Made by a program: the position numbers and the translations under genes. Below, in pieces: positions 1-7,084 of a stretch of 64,000 nt of DNA. The notes under the pieces are model-generated. The model worked only from the letters and a program-made list of their open reading frames with translations. It did no database searches and was not told the DNA's origin. Source of the DNA: Prevotella sp. tc2-28 (lineage in GTDB: Bacteria > Bacteroidota > Bacteroidia > Bacteroidales > Bacteroidaceae); NCBI RefSeq assembly GCF_900107705.1, contig NZ_FNRE01000002.1:308131-372130 (forward strand). The letters run 5' to 3'. Position 1 is the stretch's first letter. Every line of letters begins with the position of its first letter.

Positions 1-1487
1 GCATTGAACTCGTGGTCGAAGGGGATAATCTCGGTACGACGGTCGTCGCCATACTTCTCCTTCACCTCCTGCAGCTCCTGCTTCATGACTTCCTTACAAC
101 GCTCGGGGTTGTTCAGGATTTCCTCCAGGTCGGCGATGAGCTTCATCAGATCGTCGAACTCCTGGTGCAGCTGGTCGACACGCAGACCGGTCAACTGGCT
201 CAGACGCATGTCGACGATAGCCTTGGACTGCAACTCGTCGAGGTTGAAGCGGGCCTCCAAGTTACGCTGGGCGTCACTGGGGGTCTTGCTGTTTCTGATA
301 ATATGTACGACCTCGTCGATATTGTTGACGGCAATGATCAAACCCTCGAGGATGTGGGCACGCTCCTGGGCTTTCTTCAGGTCGTACTTGGTGCGACGGA
401 TGGTCACATCATGACGGTGCTCAACGAAGTACTTGACGCACTCCTTCAGTGTGAGCAGACGGGGACGACCCTTTACCAAGGCGATGTTATTCACTGAGAA
501 TGAGCTCTGTAGAGCCGTCATCTTAAACAGTTTATTCAACAACACATTGGCATTGGCATCACGCTTGCAGTCGACCACGATACGCATACCCTGACGACCG
601 GACTCGTCGTTGACGTTGGCCACACCTTCTATCTTATGCTCGTTGGCGAGGTCAGCGATATACTTCACGAGGTCGGCCTTGTTGACACCATAGGGAATCT
701 CGGTGACGACAATCTTGTCGTGGGTCTCGCCAGACTCTATCTCAGCCTTGGCACGCATCACAATACGGCCCCTACCCGTCTCGTAGGCATCACGAACACC
801 CTGCAGACCGTAGATATAGGCTCCTGTGGGGAAGTCTGGTCCGGGGATATAGCGCATCAGTCCATCGGTATCGATATCGGGGTTGTCGATATAGGCACAG
901 CAGCCGTCGATGACCTCACCCAGGTTATGGGTGGGCATGTTGGTAGCCATACCCACGGCAATACCATTACCACCGTTGACCAGCAGGTTAGGAATCTTCG
1001 TAGGCATCACGCTGGGCTCTACCAGCGAGTCGTCGAAGTTGTTGACCATATCGACGGTGTCCTTCTCCAGGTCGTCCATGATATGCTCACCCATCTTCGA
1101 GAGACGGCACTCGGTATAACGCATGGCGGCTGGTGAGTCACCATCCACAGAACCGAAGTTACCCTGTCCGTCGACGAGCGTATAGCGCATGTTCCATTCC
1201 TGGGCCATGCGTACCAAAGCGCCGTATACAGAGGAGTCACCGTGGGGGTGGTACTTACCAAGCACCTCACCGACTACGCGGGCACACTTCTTATAGGGTT
1301 GCGTACTGACGTTGTTGATGCCCATCATACCATACAGGATACGGCGATGAACAGGCTTGAAACCATCGCGCACGTCAGGAAGAGCACGCGCCACGATAAC
1401 GGACATCGAATAGTCGATGTAAGAGGACTTCATCTCCTCTTCGATGTTGATTTTAACGATTCTGTCGTTGTCAAAAGTTTGATCCAT
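1..1487 (-). CDS. gyrA: DNA gyrase subunit A, N-terminal part (3' end outside window)
   Basis: ATP-dependent supercoiling subunit that cuts and rejoins DNA, acting with GyrB. The reading frame starts at ATG 1485-1487 and stays open to base 1, giving about 495 codons of a protein usually near 850, so the C-terminal beta-pinwheel is missing. Seen: the N-terminal [20 protein letters not shown] block, the FKPVHRR segment, the quinolone region [17 protein letters not shown] (residues 80-96), and AAMRYTE with the catalytic tyrosine at about 124. Ser85 matches E. coli Ser83, but the E. coli Asp87 position is Gly89. GyrA is preferred over ParC from the overall N-terminal sequence; the C-terminus that would settle it is not visible. 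Transcription probably starts about 280 bases upstream, so the leader carries the repeats at 1532-1693. Confidence 0.93.
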   Translation of the reverse strand, partial: MDQTFDNDRIVKINIEEEMKSSYIDYSMSVIVARALPDVRDGFKPVHRRILYGMMGINNVSTQPYKKCARVVGEVLGKYHPHGDSSVYGALVRMAQEWNMRYTLVDGQGNFGSVDGDSPAAMRYTECRLSKMGEHIMDDLEKDTVDMVNNFDDSLVEPSVMPTKIPNLLVNGGNGIAVGMATNMPTHNLGEVIDGCCAYIDNPDIDTDGLMRYIPGPDFPTGAYIYGLQGVRDAYETGRGRIVMRAKAEIESGETHDKIVVTEIPYGVNKADLVKYIADLANEHKIEGVANVNDESGRQGMRIVVDCKRDANANVLLNKLFKMTALQSSFSVNNIALVKGRPRLLTLKECVKYFVEHRHDVTIRRTKYDLKKAQERAHILEGLIIAVNNIDEVVHIIRNSKTPSDAQRNLEARFNLDELQSKAIVDMRLSQLTGLRVDQLHQEFDDLMKLIADLEEILNNPERCKEVMKQELQEVKEKYGDDRRTEIIPFDHEFN

Positions 1488-1531
1488 CTTATTATTTGAC
1501 TATCTAATTTATTTGACTATTTTACAATTGG

Positions 1532-1572
1532 TAACCCTAACCCTAACCTTAACCTTAACCCTAACGTTAACC
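1532..1572. repeat. Telomere-like hexamer repeat (AACCCT/AACCTT/AACGTT)
   Basis: About seven consecutive units of the form AAC-N-N-T. The unit varies at two positions (CCT, CTT, GTT) while the AAC...T frame is kept. The same family recurs at 7964-7992, 9086-9112, 10444-10477, 16441-16519 and 63489-63558. Confidence 0.9.
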
Positions 1573-1587
1573 ACTTGGAGGTTAGTT

Positions 1588-1663
1588 CTGAGCGAAGCGC
1601 GCTCGACCTATGGTCGCTTTCTGAGCGAAGCGCGCTCGACCTATGGTCGCTTTGCTTGCAAAG
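1588..1663 (-). repeat. Two 33-bp direct repeats with hairpins in the gyrA leader
   Basis: Positions 1588-1620 and 1621-1653 are identical 33-mers. In the gyrA sense each contains CGACC-ATA-GGTCG and GAGCG-CGCTT-CGCTC, two 5-bp stems. A further stem CTTTGC-AA-GCAAAG lies at 1650-1663 and joins AT-rich AAGATTAAA units up to 1693. The same order of elements with altered stems is found at 10359-10404. Confidence 0.88.
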
Positions 1664-1693
1664 AATTTAATCTTTAATTTTTAATCTTTAATC
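1664..1693. repeat. AAGATTAAA-type AT-rich repeat
   Basis: TTTAATCTTTAATTTTTAAT-type sequence directly attached to the hairpin block. Equivalent sequence is found at 4745-4773, 8031-8058, 9628-9650, 14786-14809 and 21903-21931, usually at the junction between a stop codon and the next start. Confidence 0.8.
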
Positions 1694-1771
1694 TCCAACG
1701 TTTATTGTTATTTCGCGTTTAAGGCCATTTTAAAGCCCGCTGACGCATTTTACCTATTTTTTATTAGCGTA

Positions 1772-1779
1772 CAAAGGTA
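1772..1779 (-). promoter_or_regulatory. gyrA promoter -7 element
   Basis: TACCTTTG on the minus strand, an exact Bacteroidota TAnnTTTG box. Upstream (about 1796-1802) is TTTCG-like rather than a clean TTTG. It implies a start near 1765 and a leader of about 280 bases. Confidence 0.65.
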
Positions 1780-1798
1780 GAAAAAATTTGGGAAATAA

Positions 1799-1827
1799 AC
1801 GAAAGAAAACGAAAGAAAACGAAAGAA
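1799..1827. repeat. 10-bp tandem repeat CGAAAGAAAA
   Basis: Nearly three perfect units of CGAAAGAAAA lie just upstream of the gyrA -7 box, in the -33 and upstream-element region, and 20 bases from the stop codon of the neighbouring amidohydrolase gene. Confidence 0.8.
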
Positions 1828-1847
1828 TTAAGGAATTTTTAAGAGTT

Positions 1848-2612
1848 TTATTCGTCACGGTCGTCCAGAACGCGGAATTTTGCCCTTCTTCGCGCTAATT
1901 CTGCCAAATCCAACTCGACGGTAAGGCCTTGTTGGAGGTGTTTCTGACATTGTGCCAGGGTGCGTCCGATAGCATCCACCACCACACTGGCACCGGCATA
2001 GTGGCTATAGGCATCGTCGCCCACCCTGTTGACACCTATCAGATAGCACTGGTTCTCGATGGCTCGTGCCCGCGTGAGGATCTGCCAGGCCGACTGACGC
2101 GACTCGGGCCAGTTGGCAACAACCACGATGGCATCGTAGGCGCGGTCGGTAGCATAGCGGCTCCAACAGGGGAAGCGGAGGTCGTAGCAGGTGAGCAACA
2201 AGAGGCGAGAACCCGCGAATTCAACGATGGCATGCTGTTGACCTGCCGTATAGTAGCGGTCTTCATGGCCATAGGTAAAGAGATGGTGCTTGTCGTAGTA
2301 GGAAACGCTACCGAGTCGTCCGTCAACGAAATAATGGCGGTTGCGATAGGTGCCGTCAGTCAGCTGGAGGGCCACACTGCCACTGATGGCACAGTGGCGC
2401 TGTCGGGCTTCCTCTTGCATCCACTGCAGCGCACTGTTGTCGCACTCCTGATGGGCGATACCCTCGGGCTTGGTGGCAAAGCCTGTCGTCCACATCTCAG
2501 GCAGCACATAGAGGTCGCTGTCCGGATGTGCATCGAGCAGTCGCGCAGCCTCCTGCATGTTAGCCTCAGGCTGTGCCCAGCGGATGTCTGTTTGTAAGAG
2601 TGTTACTTTCAA
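1848..2612 (-). CDS. Carbon-nitrogen hydrolase (omega-amidase/YafV-like)
   Basis: Nitrilase-superfamily amidohydrolase of 254 residues, the normal length. The catalytic triad is visible: Glu39 in LPEMW, Lys108 in YYDKHHLF and Cys142 in LLTCYDLRFP. The sequence resembles omega-amidases, which hydrolyse 2-oxoglutaramate or 2-oxosuccinamate as metabolite repair, but substrate cannot be fixed from sequence. The start is taken as TTG at 2610-2612 because the first beta strand (KVTLLQTDI) begins there; the next ATG, at residue 19, would remove it. The TTG overlaps the TGA stop of the upstream lipoprotein gene, so translation is probably coupled. Last gene of the rfbC-ugd operon. Confidence 0.85.
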   Translation of the reverse strand: MKVTLLQTDIRWAQPEANMQEAARLLDAHPDSDLYVLPEMWTTGFATKPEGIAHQECDNSALQWMQEEARQRHCAISGSVALQLTDGTYRNRHYFVDGRLGSVSYYDKHHLFTYGHEDRYYTAGQQHAIVEFAGSRLLLLTCYDLRFPCWSRYATDRAYDAIVVVANWPESRQSAWQILTRARAIENQCYLIGVNRVGDDAYSHYAGASVVVDAIGRTLAQCQKHLQQGLTVELDLAELARRRAKFRVLDDRDE

Positions 2613-3403
2613 TATTCCAACAAGTTAGTGGTCTGCTTGCCATCAAACGAGATGACGTTCTCCACCAGGTAACAGGAAGCATCACCCGGTACGCAGATGG
2701 AGGCGTTGAGATGGAAACCCTTGGCGTCGGTCTTGTCATACTGCAGGTCGTTGAGCACCGACTGTGCCAGCAACTGCTCAGGGACACGCTTCTGGTACTG
2801 CTGCTTGCGGAAGTCCTTGGAGAACAGCTGACGGTCGCCACGGAAGATGCTGAGGTGGATGATGTTGTCGTAGTAGACATTCTCCACGTCCAGCCCGTCT
2901 TCATTCAACGTATGACGCGTGACCTTGTATTTCGTCGGATTGATGGCGATATAGAGGTGGTAGCGCTCGTTGTTCCAGAAGACGACGGTATCGCGCTTCA
3001 GCACGCTGGTCAGCGTCAGCACCTTCGTATCCTCGCGCTGGAAGTCGTCCTTGAGGTCGTCATCCTTGTTGAGCTTCATCAGTTCGTCGTTCTGTCCCCT
3101 GAACCACAACACATGCTCTGTGTGTTTCTCGATATGATATCGTGCCGTACTTCCGATATAAAGCGTATCGCCCACCACCTTGAAATAGGAGGGCACACTG
3201 GTGGAATCGGCATAGAACACGCTGTCGCCTTGTATCTTGAAGACCACATCCTCCGTGTCATCATCCACCCAGACACCCTGGAGCAACTGCTTGGCCTCCA
3301 GACTCTCCGGAGCGTCAGCAGGATTGCCCTGACGCCCACCACAGCTGGTAATCGCTGTGGCGAGCATCATCATAAGGGCGAGCACTTTTAGGTAGTATTT
3401 CAT
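2609..3403 (-). CDS. Putative exported lipoprotein (possibly DUF4738)
   Basis: Protein of 264 residues with a signal peptide (MKYYLKVLALMMMLATAI) followed by a lipobox ending TSCGG, so Cys21 should be lipidated. The mature part is rich in charged and beta-prone sequence with no enzyme motif I recognise. It recalls the DUF4738 family of Bacteroidota, but this assignment is from memory and weak. It begins one base after the ugd stop codon and overlaps the following amidohydrolase start by four bases, so it is in one transcript with rfbC, ugd and the amidohydrolase. A role in the cell envelope is inferred only from export and neighbours. Confidence 0.75.
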   Translation of the reverse strand: MKYYLKVLALMMMLATAITSCGGRQGNPADAPESLEAKQLLQGVWVDDDTEDVVFKIQGDSVFYADSTSVPSYFKVVGDTLYIGSTARYHIEKHTEHVLWFRGQNDELMKLNKDDDLKDDFQREDTKVLTLTSVLKRDTVVFWNNERYHLYIAINPTKYKVTRHTLNEDGLDVENVYYDNIIHLSIFRGDRQLFSKDFRKQQYQKRVPEQLLAQSVLNDLQYDKTDAKGFHLNASICVPGDASCYLVENVISFDGKQTTNLLEY

Positions 3404-4723
3404 TTATTTTCCAATACAATGGTATTCAAAGCCGTTCTCTGCCAACTCTTCTGAATCGAAGATGTTACGGCCGTCGATGACCAGCGGACGACGCATGGCT
3501 TTCTTGATGACTGCCCACGTAGGCAGACGGAACTCCTTCCACTCGGTCAGCAACAGCAGGGCATCAGCATCCAGCACGGCATCGTACATATCATTACAGT
3601 AGGTCACCGTGTCGCCTATCCTGCGATTGCACTCATCCATGGCGACAGGGTCGTAGGCACGGATGGTACAGCCAGCATCCTGCAACAGCTTGATCATCAC
3701 CAGTGCGGTGGATTCGCGCATATCGTCAGTCTCGGGCTTGAAAGAGAGGCCCCACATGGCAATGGTCTTGCCCTTGAGCGACTGACCACCATAGGCTTTC
3801 TGCAGTTTCTCGAAGAGGATGCTCTTCTGACGCTCGTTGACACGCTCGACAGCCTTCAGCACTTCCATCGAATAGCCGTTCTGGTCGGCCGTCTTGATGA
3901 GGGCCTTCACATCCTTGGGGAAACAGCTGCCGCCATAGCCACAGCCGGCATAGAGGAACTTACGACCAATACGGGTGTCGGCACCAATACCTGCACGTAC
4001 CATGTTAACGTCAGCCCCTACCCGTTCGCACAGGTTGGCAATGTCGTTCATGAACGAGATACGGGTGGCCAGCATCGAGTTGGCAGCATATTTGGTCATC
4101 TCTGCCGAGGGGATATCCATGAAGATCACACGGAAGTTATTCAGCAGGAAGGGCTTGTAGAGTTTGGTGAGCACTTTCTTGGCGTGCTCGCTCTCCACAC
4201 CGACAACCACACGGTCGGGTGACATGAAGTCCTTGATGGCGTTACCCTCCTTGAGGAACTCAGGGTTAGAGGCCACATCGAACTCCAGGTCCTTGATGCC
4301 ACGCTTCTCCAACTCTTCCTCAATGGTCTTGCGCACTTTGGCAGCCGTTCCTACAGGAACTGTCGACTTGGTGACCACCACCGTATAGTGGTTGATATGC
4401 TGACCGATGGTACGAGCCACCTGCAGCACGTATTTCAAGTCGGCAGAGCCATCCTCGTCAGGGGGTGTTCCCACGGCAGAGAACACGATCTGCACATCGT
4501 CGAGCACTGAAGCCAGGTCGGTGGTGAAATGCAGTCGTCCTGCCTTGACATTCTTAAGAACGAGCTCGTCAAGACCCGGTTCGAAAATGGGTATCTCACC
4601 GTTCTTCAGACGTTCTATCTTCTGTGCGTCTACATCAACACACGTCACATTGGCACCCGTATCAGCAAAACATGTTCCTGATACCAGACCCACATATCCT
4701 GTTCCTACAATTGCTATATTCAT
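3404..4723 (-). CDS. ugd: UDP-glucose 6-dehydrogenase
   Basis: Oxidises UDP-glucose to UDP-glucuronate with two NAD+, supplying precursors for capsule and exopolysaccharide. The 439-residue protein has the Rossmann start VGTGYVGLVSG (residues 6-16), the VGTPPDEDGSADL segment near 84-96, and the active-site motif GCGYGGSCFPKD with Cys267. The start ATG at 4721-4723 is directly downstream of a GC hairpin plus AT-rich repeat (4732-4773) that separates it from rfbC. Both sugar-nucleotide genes sit in the same orientation and point to surface polysaccharide synthesis. Confidence 0.95.
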   Translation of the reverse strand: MNIAIVGTGYVGLVSGTCFADTGANVTCVDVDAQKIERLKNGEIPIFEPGLDELVLKNVKAGRLHFTTDLASVLDDVQIVFSAVGTPPDEDGSADLKYVLQVARTIGQHINHYTVVVTKSTVPVGTAAKVRKTIEEELEKRGIKDLEFDVASNPEFLKEGNAIKDFMSPDRVVVGVESEHAKKVLTKLYKPFLLNNFRVIFMDIPSAEMTKYAANSMLATRISFMNDIANLCERVGADVNMVRAGIGADTRIGRKFLYAGCGYGGSCFPKDVKALIKTADQNGYSMEVLKAVERVNERQKSILFEKLQKAYGGQSLKGKTIAMWGLSFKPETDDMRESTALVMIKLLQDAGCTIRAYDPVAMDECNRRIGDTVTYCNDMYDAVLDADALLLLTEWKEFRLPTWAVIKKAMRRPLVIDGRNIFDSEELAENGFEYHCIGK

Positions 4724-4731
4724 ATCTCTGA

Positions 4732-4773
4732 GCCGCGAAGCGGCGAATTTAATCTTTAATTTTTAATCTTTAA
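4732..4773 (-). repeat. GC triloop hairpin plus AT-rich repeat in the rfbC-ugd gap
   Basis: In the gene sense, AAGATTAAA units lead into TTC then GCCGC-TTC-GCGGC (4732-4744) and CTCAG, ending 8 bases before the ugd start. The arrangement matches 14786-14824 and 8016-8058. Confidence 0.85.
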
Positions 4774-4774
4774 T

Positions 4775-5323
4775 CTATTCGAAGACTTCCGCGTCCTTCA
4801 GGAAGGGCTGCTTCAGGTCTTTCTCACTGGTGATGACCTTGCCGAGGTCGATAGGCCACTGGATGCCTACGTCGGGATCGTTCCAACGGATACCGGCATC
4901 AGCCTGTGGGGCATAGGCATTATCCACCTTATAACAGAAGATAGCCTCGTCGCTTAATACGAGGAAGCCATGGGCAAAGCCACGGGGAATAAAGAACTGA
5001 CGCTTGTTCTCGTCACTCAGCTCCACCATGACATGCTTGCCAAACGTAGGACTCGACTTGCGGATATCGACAGCCACGTCGAGCACCTTGCCCTTGATGA
5101 CACGTACCAGCTTTGCCTGTGAACAGGCGCCCTTCTGGTAGTGCAGGCCGCGCAAGACACCATAGCTGGACTTCGACTCGTTGTCCTGAACGAAGTCTAT
5201 CTTACCAATATGCTGTTCGAATTCCTCCTTCTTCCAAGCCTCAAAAAAGTATCCGCGCGAATCGTTAAATACGCGTGGTTCAATAACATACACCCCTTTG
5301 ATTAAAGTTTCTTTGTATTCCAT
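4775..5323 (-). CDS. rfbC: dTDP-4-dehydrorhamnose 3,5-epimerase
   Basis: Epimerises C3 and C5 of dTDP-4-keto-6-deoxyglucose in dTDP-L-rhamnose synthesis. Cupin fold of 182 residues, the usual length. Seen: NDSRGYFFE, QDNESKS, the catalytic-histidine segment LRGLHYQ (His near 61), FIPRGFAHGF, and the YKVDNAYAPQAD region near the catalytic tyrosine. ATG 5321-5323 is preferred over an upstream in-frame ATG at 5377 because family members begin with MEYKETLIKGVYVIEP-like sequence and the longer form would overlap the promoter. First gene of a four-gene operon with ugd; the other rhamnose-pathway genes are not in the window. Confidence 0.93.
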   Translation of the reverse strand: MEYKETLIKGVYVIEPRVFNDSRGYFFEAWKKEEFEQHIGKIDFVQDNESKSSYGVLRGLHYQKGACSQAKLVRVIKGKVLDVAVDIRKSSPTFGKHVMVELSDENKRQFFIPRGFAHGFLVLSDEAIFCYKVDNAYAPQADAGIRWNDPDVGIQWPIDLGKVITSEKDLKQPFLKDAEVFE

Positions 5324-5352
5324 TAACTCGTTATTATAACTTTTATTGGGTA

Positions 5353-5360
5353 CAAAGGTA
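5353..5360 (-). promoter_or_regulatory. rfbC operon promoter -7 element
   Basis: TACCTTTG on the minus strand, about 30 bases before the rfbC start, preceded by an AT-rich stretch. It is back to back with the plus-strand promoter at 5406. Confidence 0.65.
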
Positions 5361-5405
5361 CAAAAAATTTTTGGCACAACACTTGTTTGTTTCGTAAAAA
5401 AATCG

Positions 5406-5413
5406 TAATTTTG
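5406..5413 (+). promoter_or_regulatory. Promoter -7 element of the HU-SPOR/FHA operon
   Basis: TAATTTTG lies 7 bases before the start ATG at 5420, with a TTTG at 5386-5389 (spacer 16, shorter than usual). The transcript would begin at or next to the start codon, so it may be nearly leaderless. Confidence 0.55.
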
Positions 5414-5419
5414 CAGACG

Positions 5420-6493
5420 ATGATTGAGTTAAATCGACATATAGAGATACTCCTTTTGGAGAACGAATGTGTGATAGTGCCTGATTTTGGGGGATTTATG
5501 ACACATTACGTCGCTGCACGATATGATGCCGACGACCAATCTTTTATTCCTCCTCTACGGACACTCGGCTTCAATCCGCAGTTGCGACTGAACGATTCCG
5601 TATTGGCACAGTCCTATGTGGAAGCGTACGACATCAGCTATCCTGAGGCTATGCGCAGGATAGAAGAAGAGGTAAAGGAACTGAAGGACATCTTGAGCGA
5701 GCAAGGCAGCTACGCCATGAGCAACCTCGGTACGCTGACCGTCAACCAGGAGGGTAACTACGAGTTTGAGCCCTATGAGTCGGGCATCCTCTCTCCAGAG
5801 CTGTATGGCCTTAATTCTTTCCAGTTCCAGAAGCTGAAGACAGGAAAGATGGAAGAGAAGACTGCTGCCAAGCAGGTGCTACTCCCTACCCGACACGAGA
5901 TAGCAGAACAGCAGGAGGAAGAACCTGCCTTGATAGAATTCGGAGAGACCAGTGATACCGATAACCACAGTGATGTGTTACGCATCAAGATGTCGTGGAT
6001 TCGCAATACGGTAGCCGTTGCTGCCGCCATCATTGCTTTCTTCCTCATGAGCACACCGGTCATTAATAGTGATTTAGGTACGCGCACGATGAGTAACCTG
6101 CAGGGCAACATCATCTACAAGCTGATGCCCAAGGACAGCAACGTCATTCCCGCTGACCCCGTCAAAGACACCATTCCCACGAAGAACGTCCAGACGAGTC
6201 CCGTCAGCAAAAAGGAGGACACCACTCCGAAGCAGGCTGAAGAGAGTGCCAATGCCAAGCGCTATTGCGTGGTGGTTGCCAGTCAGGTCAGAAAGAGCAA
6301 TGCCGAGGATTTTGTTGAGCAGCTTCACCGTCAGGGATATCCCGAAGCCCGTATTTACATCTACAAGAATGTTGTTCGCGTGCTGTGCGGTGAGTATGAC
6401 ACTGAGGCTGAAGCCAACAGCAAGAAACAAAAGCTGAATCAGAAACCGGGCTTTGAAGAAGCTTGGGTTTACAAGAAAAAAGCAGAAGTATAA
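5420..6493 (+). CDS. Membrane protein with N-terminal HU-like domains and C-terminal SPOR domain
   Basis: A 357-residue protein with three parts. Residues 1-140 match the HU-CCDC81 type of HU-like fold found in Bacteroidota (LNRHIEILLLENECVIVPDF at the start, GSYAMSNLGTL near 97-106). One membrane segment spans about 195-212 (NTVAVAAAIIAFFLMS). A periplasmic SPOR domain fills 281-357 (RYCVVVASQVRKSNAEDF, then VVRVLCGEYDTEAEA). SPOR domains bind denuded glycan at division septa, while the HU-like part would be cytoplasmic, so the protein may link chromosome or partner protein to the septal wall; that link is inference. Start ATG 5420 is chosen over an upstream TTG. The next gene follows after 3 bases. 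Confidence 0.85.
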   Translation: MIELNRHIEILLLENECVIVPDFGGFMTHYVAARYDADDQSFIPPLRTLGFNPQLRLNDSVLAQSYVEAYDISYPEAMRRIEEEVKELKDILSEQGSYAMSNLGTLTVNQEGNYEFEPYESGILSPELYGLNSFQFQKLKTGKMEEKTAAKQVLLPTRHEIAEQQEEEPALIEFGETSDTDNHSDVLRIKMSWIRNTVAVAAAIIAFFLMSTPVINSDLGTRTMSNLQGNIIYKLMPKDSNVIPADPVKDTIPTKNVQTSPVSKKEDTTPKQAEESANAKRYCVVVASQVRKSNAEDFVEQLHRQGYPEARIYIYKNVVRVLCGEYDTEAEANSKKQKLNQKPGFEEAWVYKKKAEV

Positions 6494-6496
6494 AGC

Positions 6497-7084
6497 ATGA
6501 AACGTGTAAGATGCCCCAAGTGCGACAGCTACATCACGTTTGACGAGACGAAATACACGTCTGGTCAGTCGTTGGTATTCAAGTGCAATGAGTGCGGAAA
6601 GGAGTTTGGCATTCGCATCGGCGTATCCAAACTACGCAGTACCCAGAAAGAGGAATCCAAAGAATTAGACCAACTCACCTCCAACAATTCTCTCACCTCT
6701 GACCTCTCACCTCTCACCTCTAAAACTGGCTGCATCATCGTCATTGAGAACGTGTTCCACTTCAAACAGGTCATTCCCCTGCAGATGGGCAACAACGTGA
6801 TAGGCCGCTACCAAAAAGGGAATCCAGCCAACTGCACGTTCGAGACCGTCGACCCCAGTGTAGACCTGAACCACTGCACCATCAATGTCAGCCGCGACAA
6901 GAAGGGCGGTCTTCGCTATACACTTTTTGACAACAACAGCAATACCGGTACGTTTGTGGGTGACGTGGAGTTACAGCCCCGCGAACGTCGCATCATAGAG
7001 GATGGCACCCTCTTCACCTTAGGTGCCACCAGCATCATCCTACGCACTGCCGATAGCGAGGAAGATCATTCCCAACAAGACTAA
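6497..7084 (+). CDS. Zinc-ribbon and FHA domain protein
   Basis: 195-residue cytoplasmic protein. The N-terminus carries a four-cysteine zinc ribbon (CPKC at 6-9, CNEC at 30-33) like the MJ0042 type. The C-terminal half is a forkhead-associated fold, a phosphothreonine-binding domain: VIGRYQKGNP (101-110), DLNHCTINVS (123-132) and DNNSNTGTFV (145-154). Between them lies a Ser/Thr/Leu-rich linker (about 59-77) encoded by a repeat of the CTCACCTCT family. It lies 3 bases after the HU-SPOR gene and its 3' end overlaps the convergent EamA gene by 45 bases. Binding partner unknown; the nearest kinase-like gene, at 10932-12173, lacks catalytic residues. Confidence 0.85.
   Translation: MKRVRCPKCDSYITFDETKYTSGQSLVFKCNECGKEFGIRIGVSKLRSTQKEESKELDQLTSNNSLTSDLSPLTSKTGCIIVIENVFHFKQVIPLQMGNNVIGRYQKGNPANCTFETVDPSVDLNHCTINVSRDKKGGLRYTLFDNNSNTGTFVGDVELQPRERRIIEDGTLFTLGATSIILRTADSEEDHSQQD
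6671..6724 (+). repeat. CTCACCTCT-family repeat inside the FHA gene
   Basis: Degenerate CTCACCTCY/GACCTCTCA units, the complement of the GAGGTGAG repeats at 18219, 37147 and 63324. It is in frame and encodes the linker from about residue 59 to 76, between zinc ribbon and FHA domain. Confidence 0.85.

Larger units (their letters stand above)
1488..1847. other. Repeat-filled intergenic region and gyrA leader (360 bp)
   Basis: No gene is visible. In order it holds hexamer repeats (1532-1572), a perfect 33-bp tandem duplication with hairpins (1588-1653), a further hairpin (1650-1663), AAGATTAAA-type AT repeats (1664-1693), the gyrA promoter (-7 at 1772-1779) and a 10-bp tandem repeat (1799-1827). 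Everything between the promoter and 1487 would be transcribed as the gyrA 5' leader. Confidence 0.8.

Noticed and set aside
1532..1572. Possible linear-chromosome telomere or integrated telomere repeat
   Set aside because: The array is short, variable in unit and internal to the chromosome, with several other copies in and between genes.
1588..1653. CRISPR array
   Set aside because: The two 33-mers are directly adjacent with no spacer, and no cas gene is in the window.
2573..3391. 272-codon plus-strand open frame
   Set aside because: Antisense to the lipoprotein gene, which has a signal peptide and operon context.
6671..6724. Frameshift or pseudogene in the FHA gene
   Set aside because: The repeat keeps the reading frame and both flanking domains are intact.
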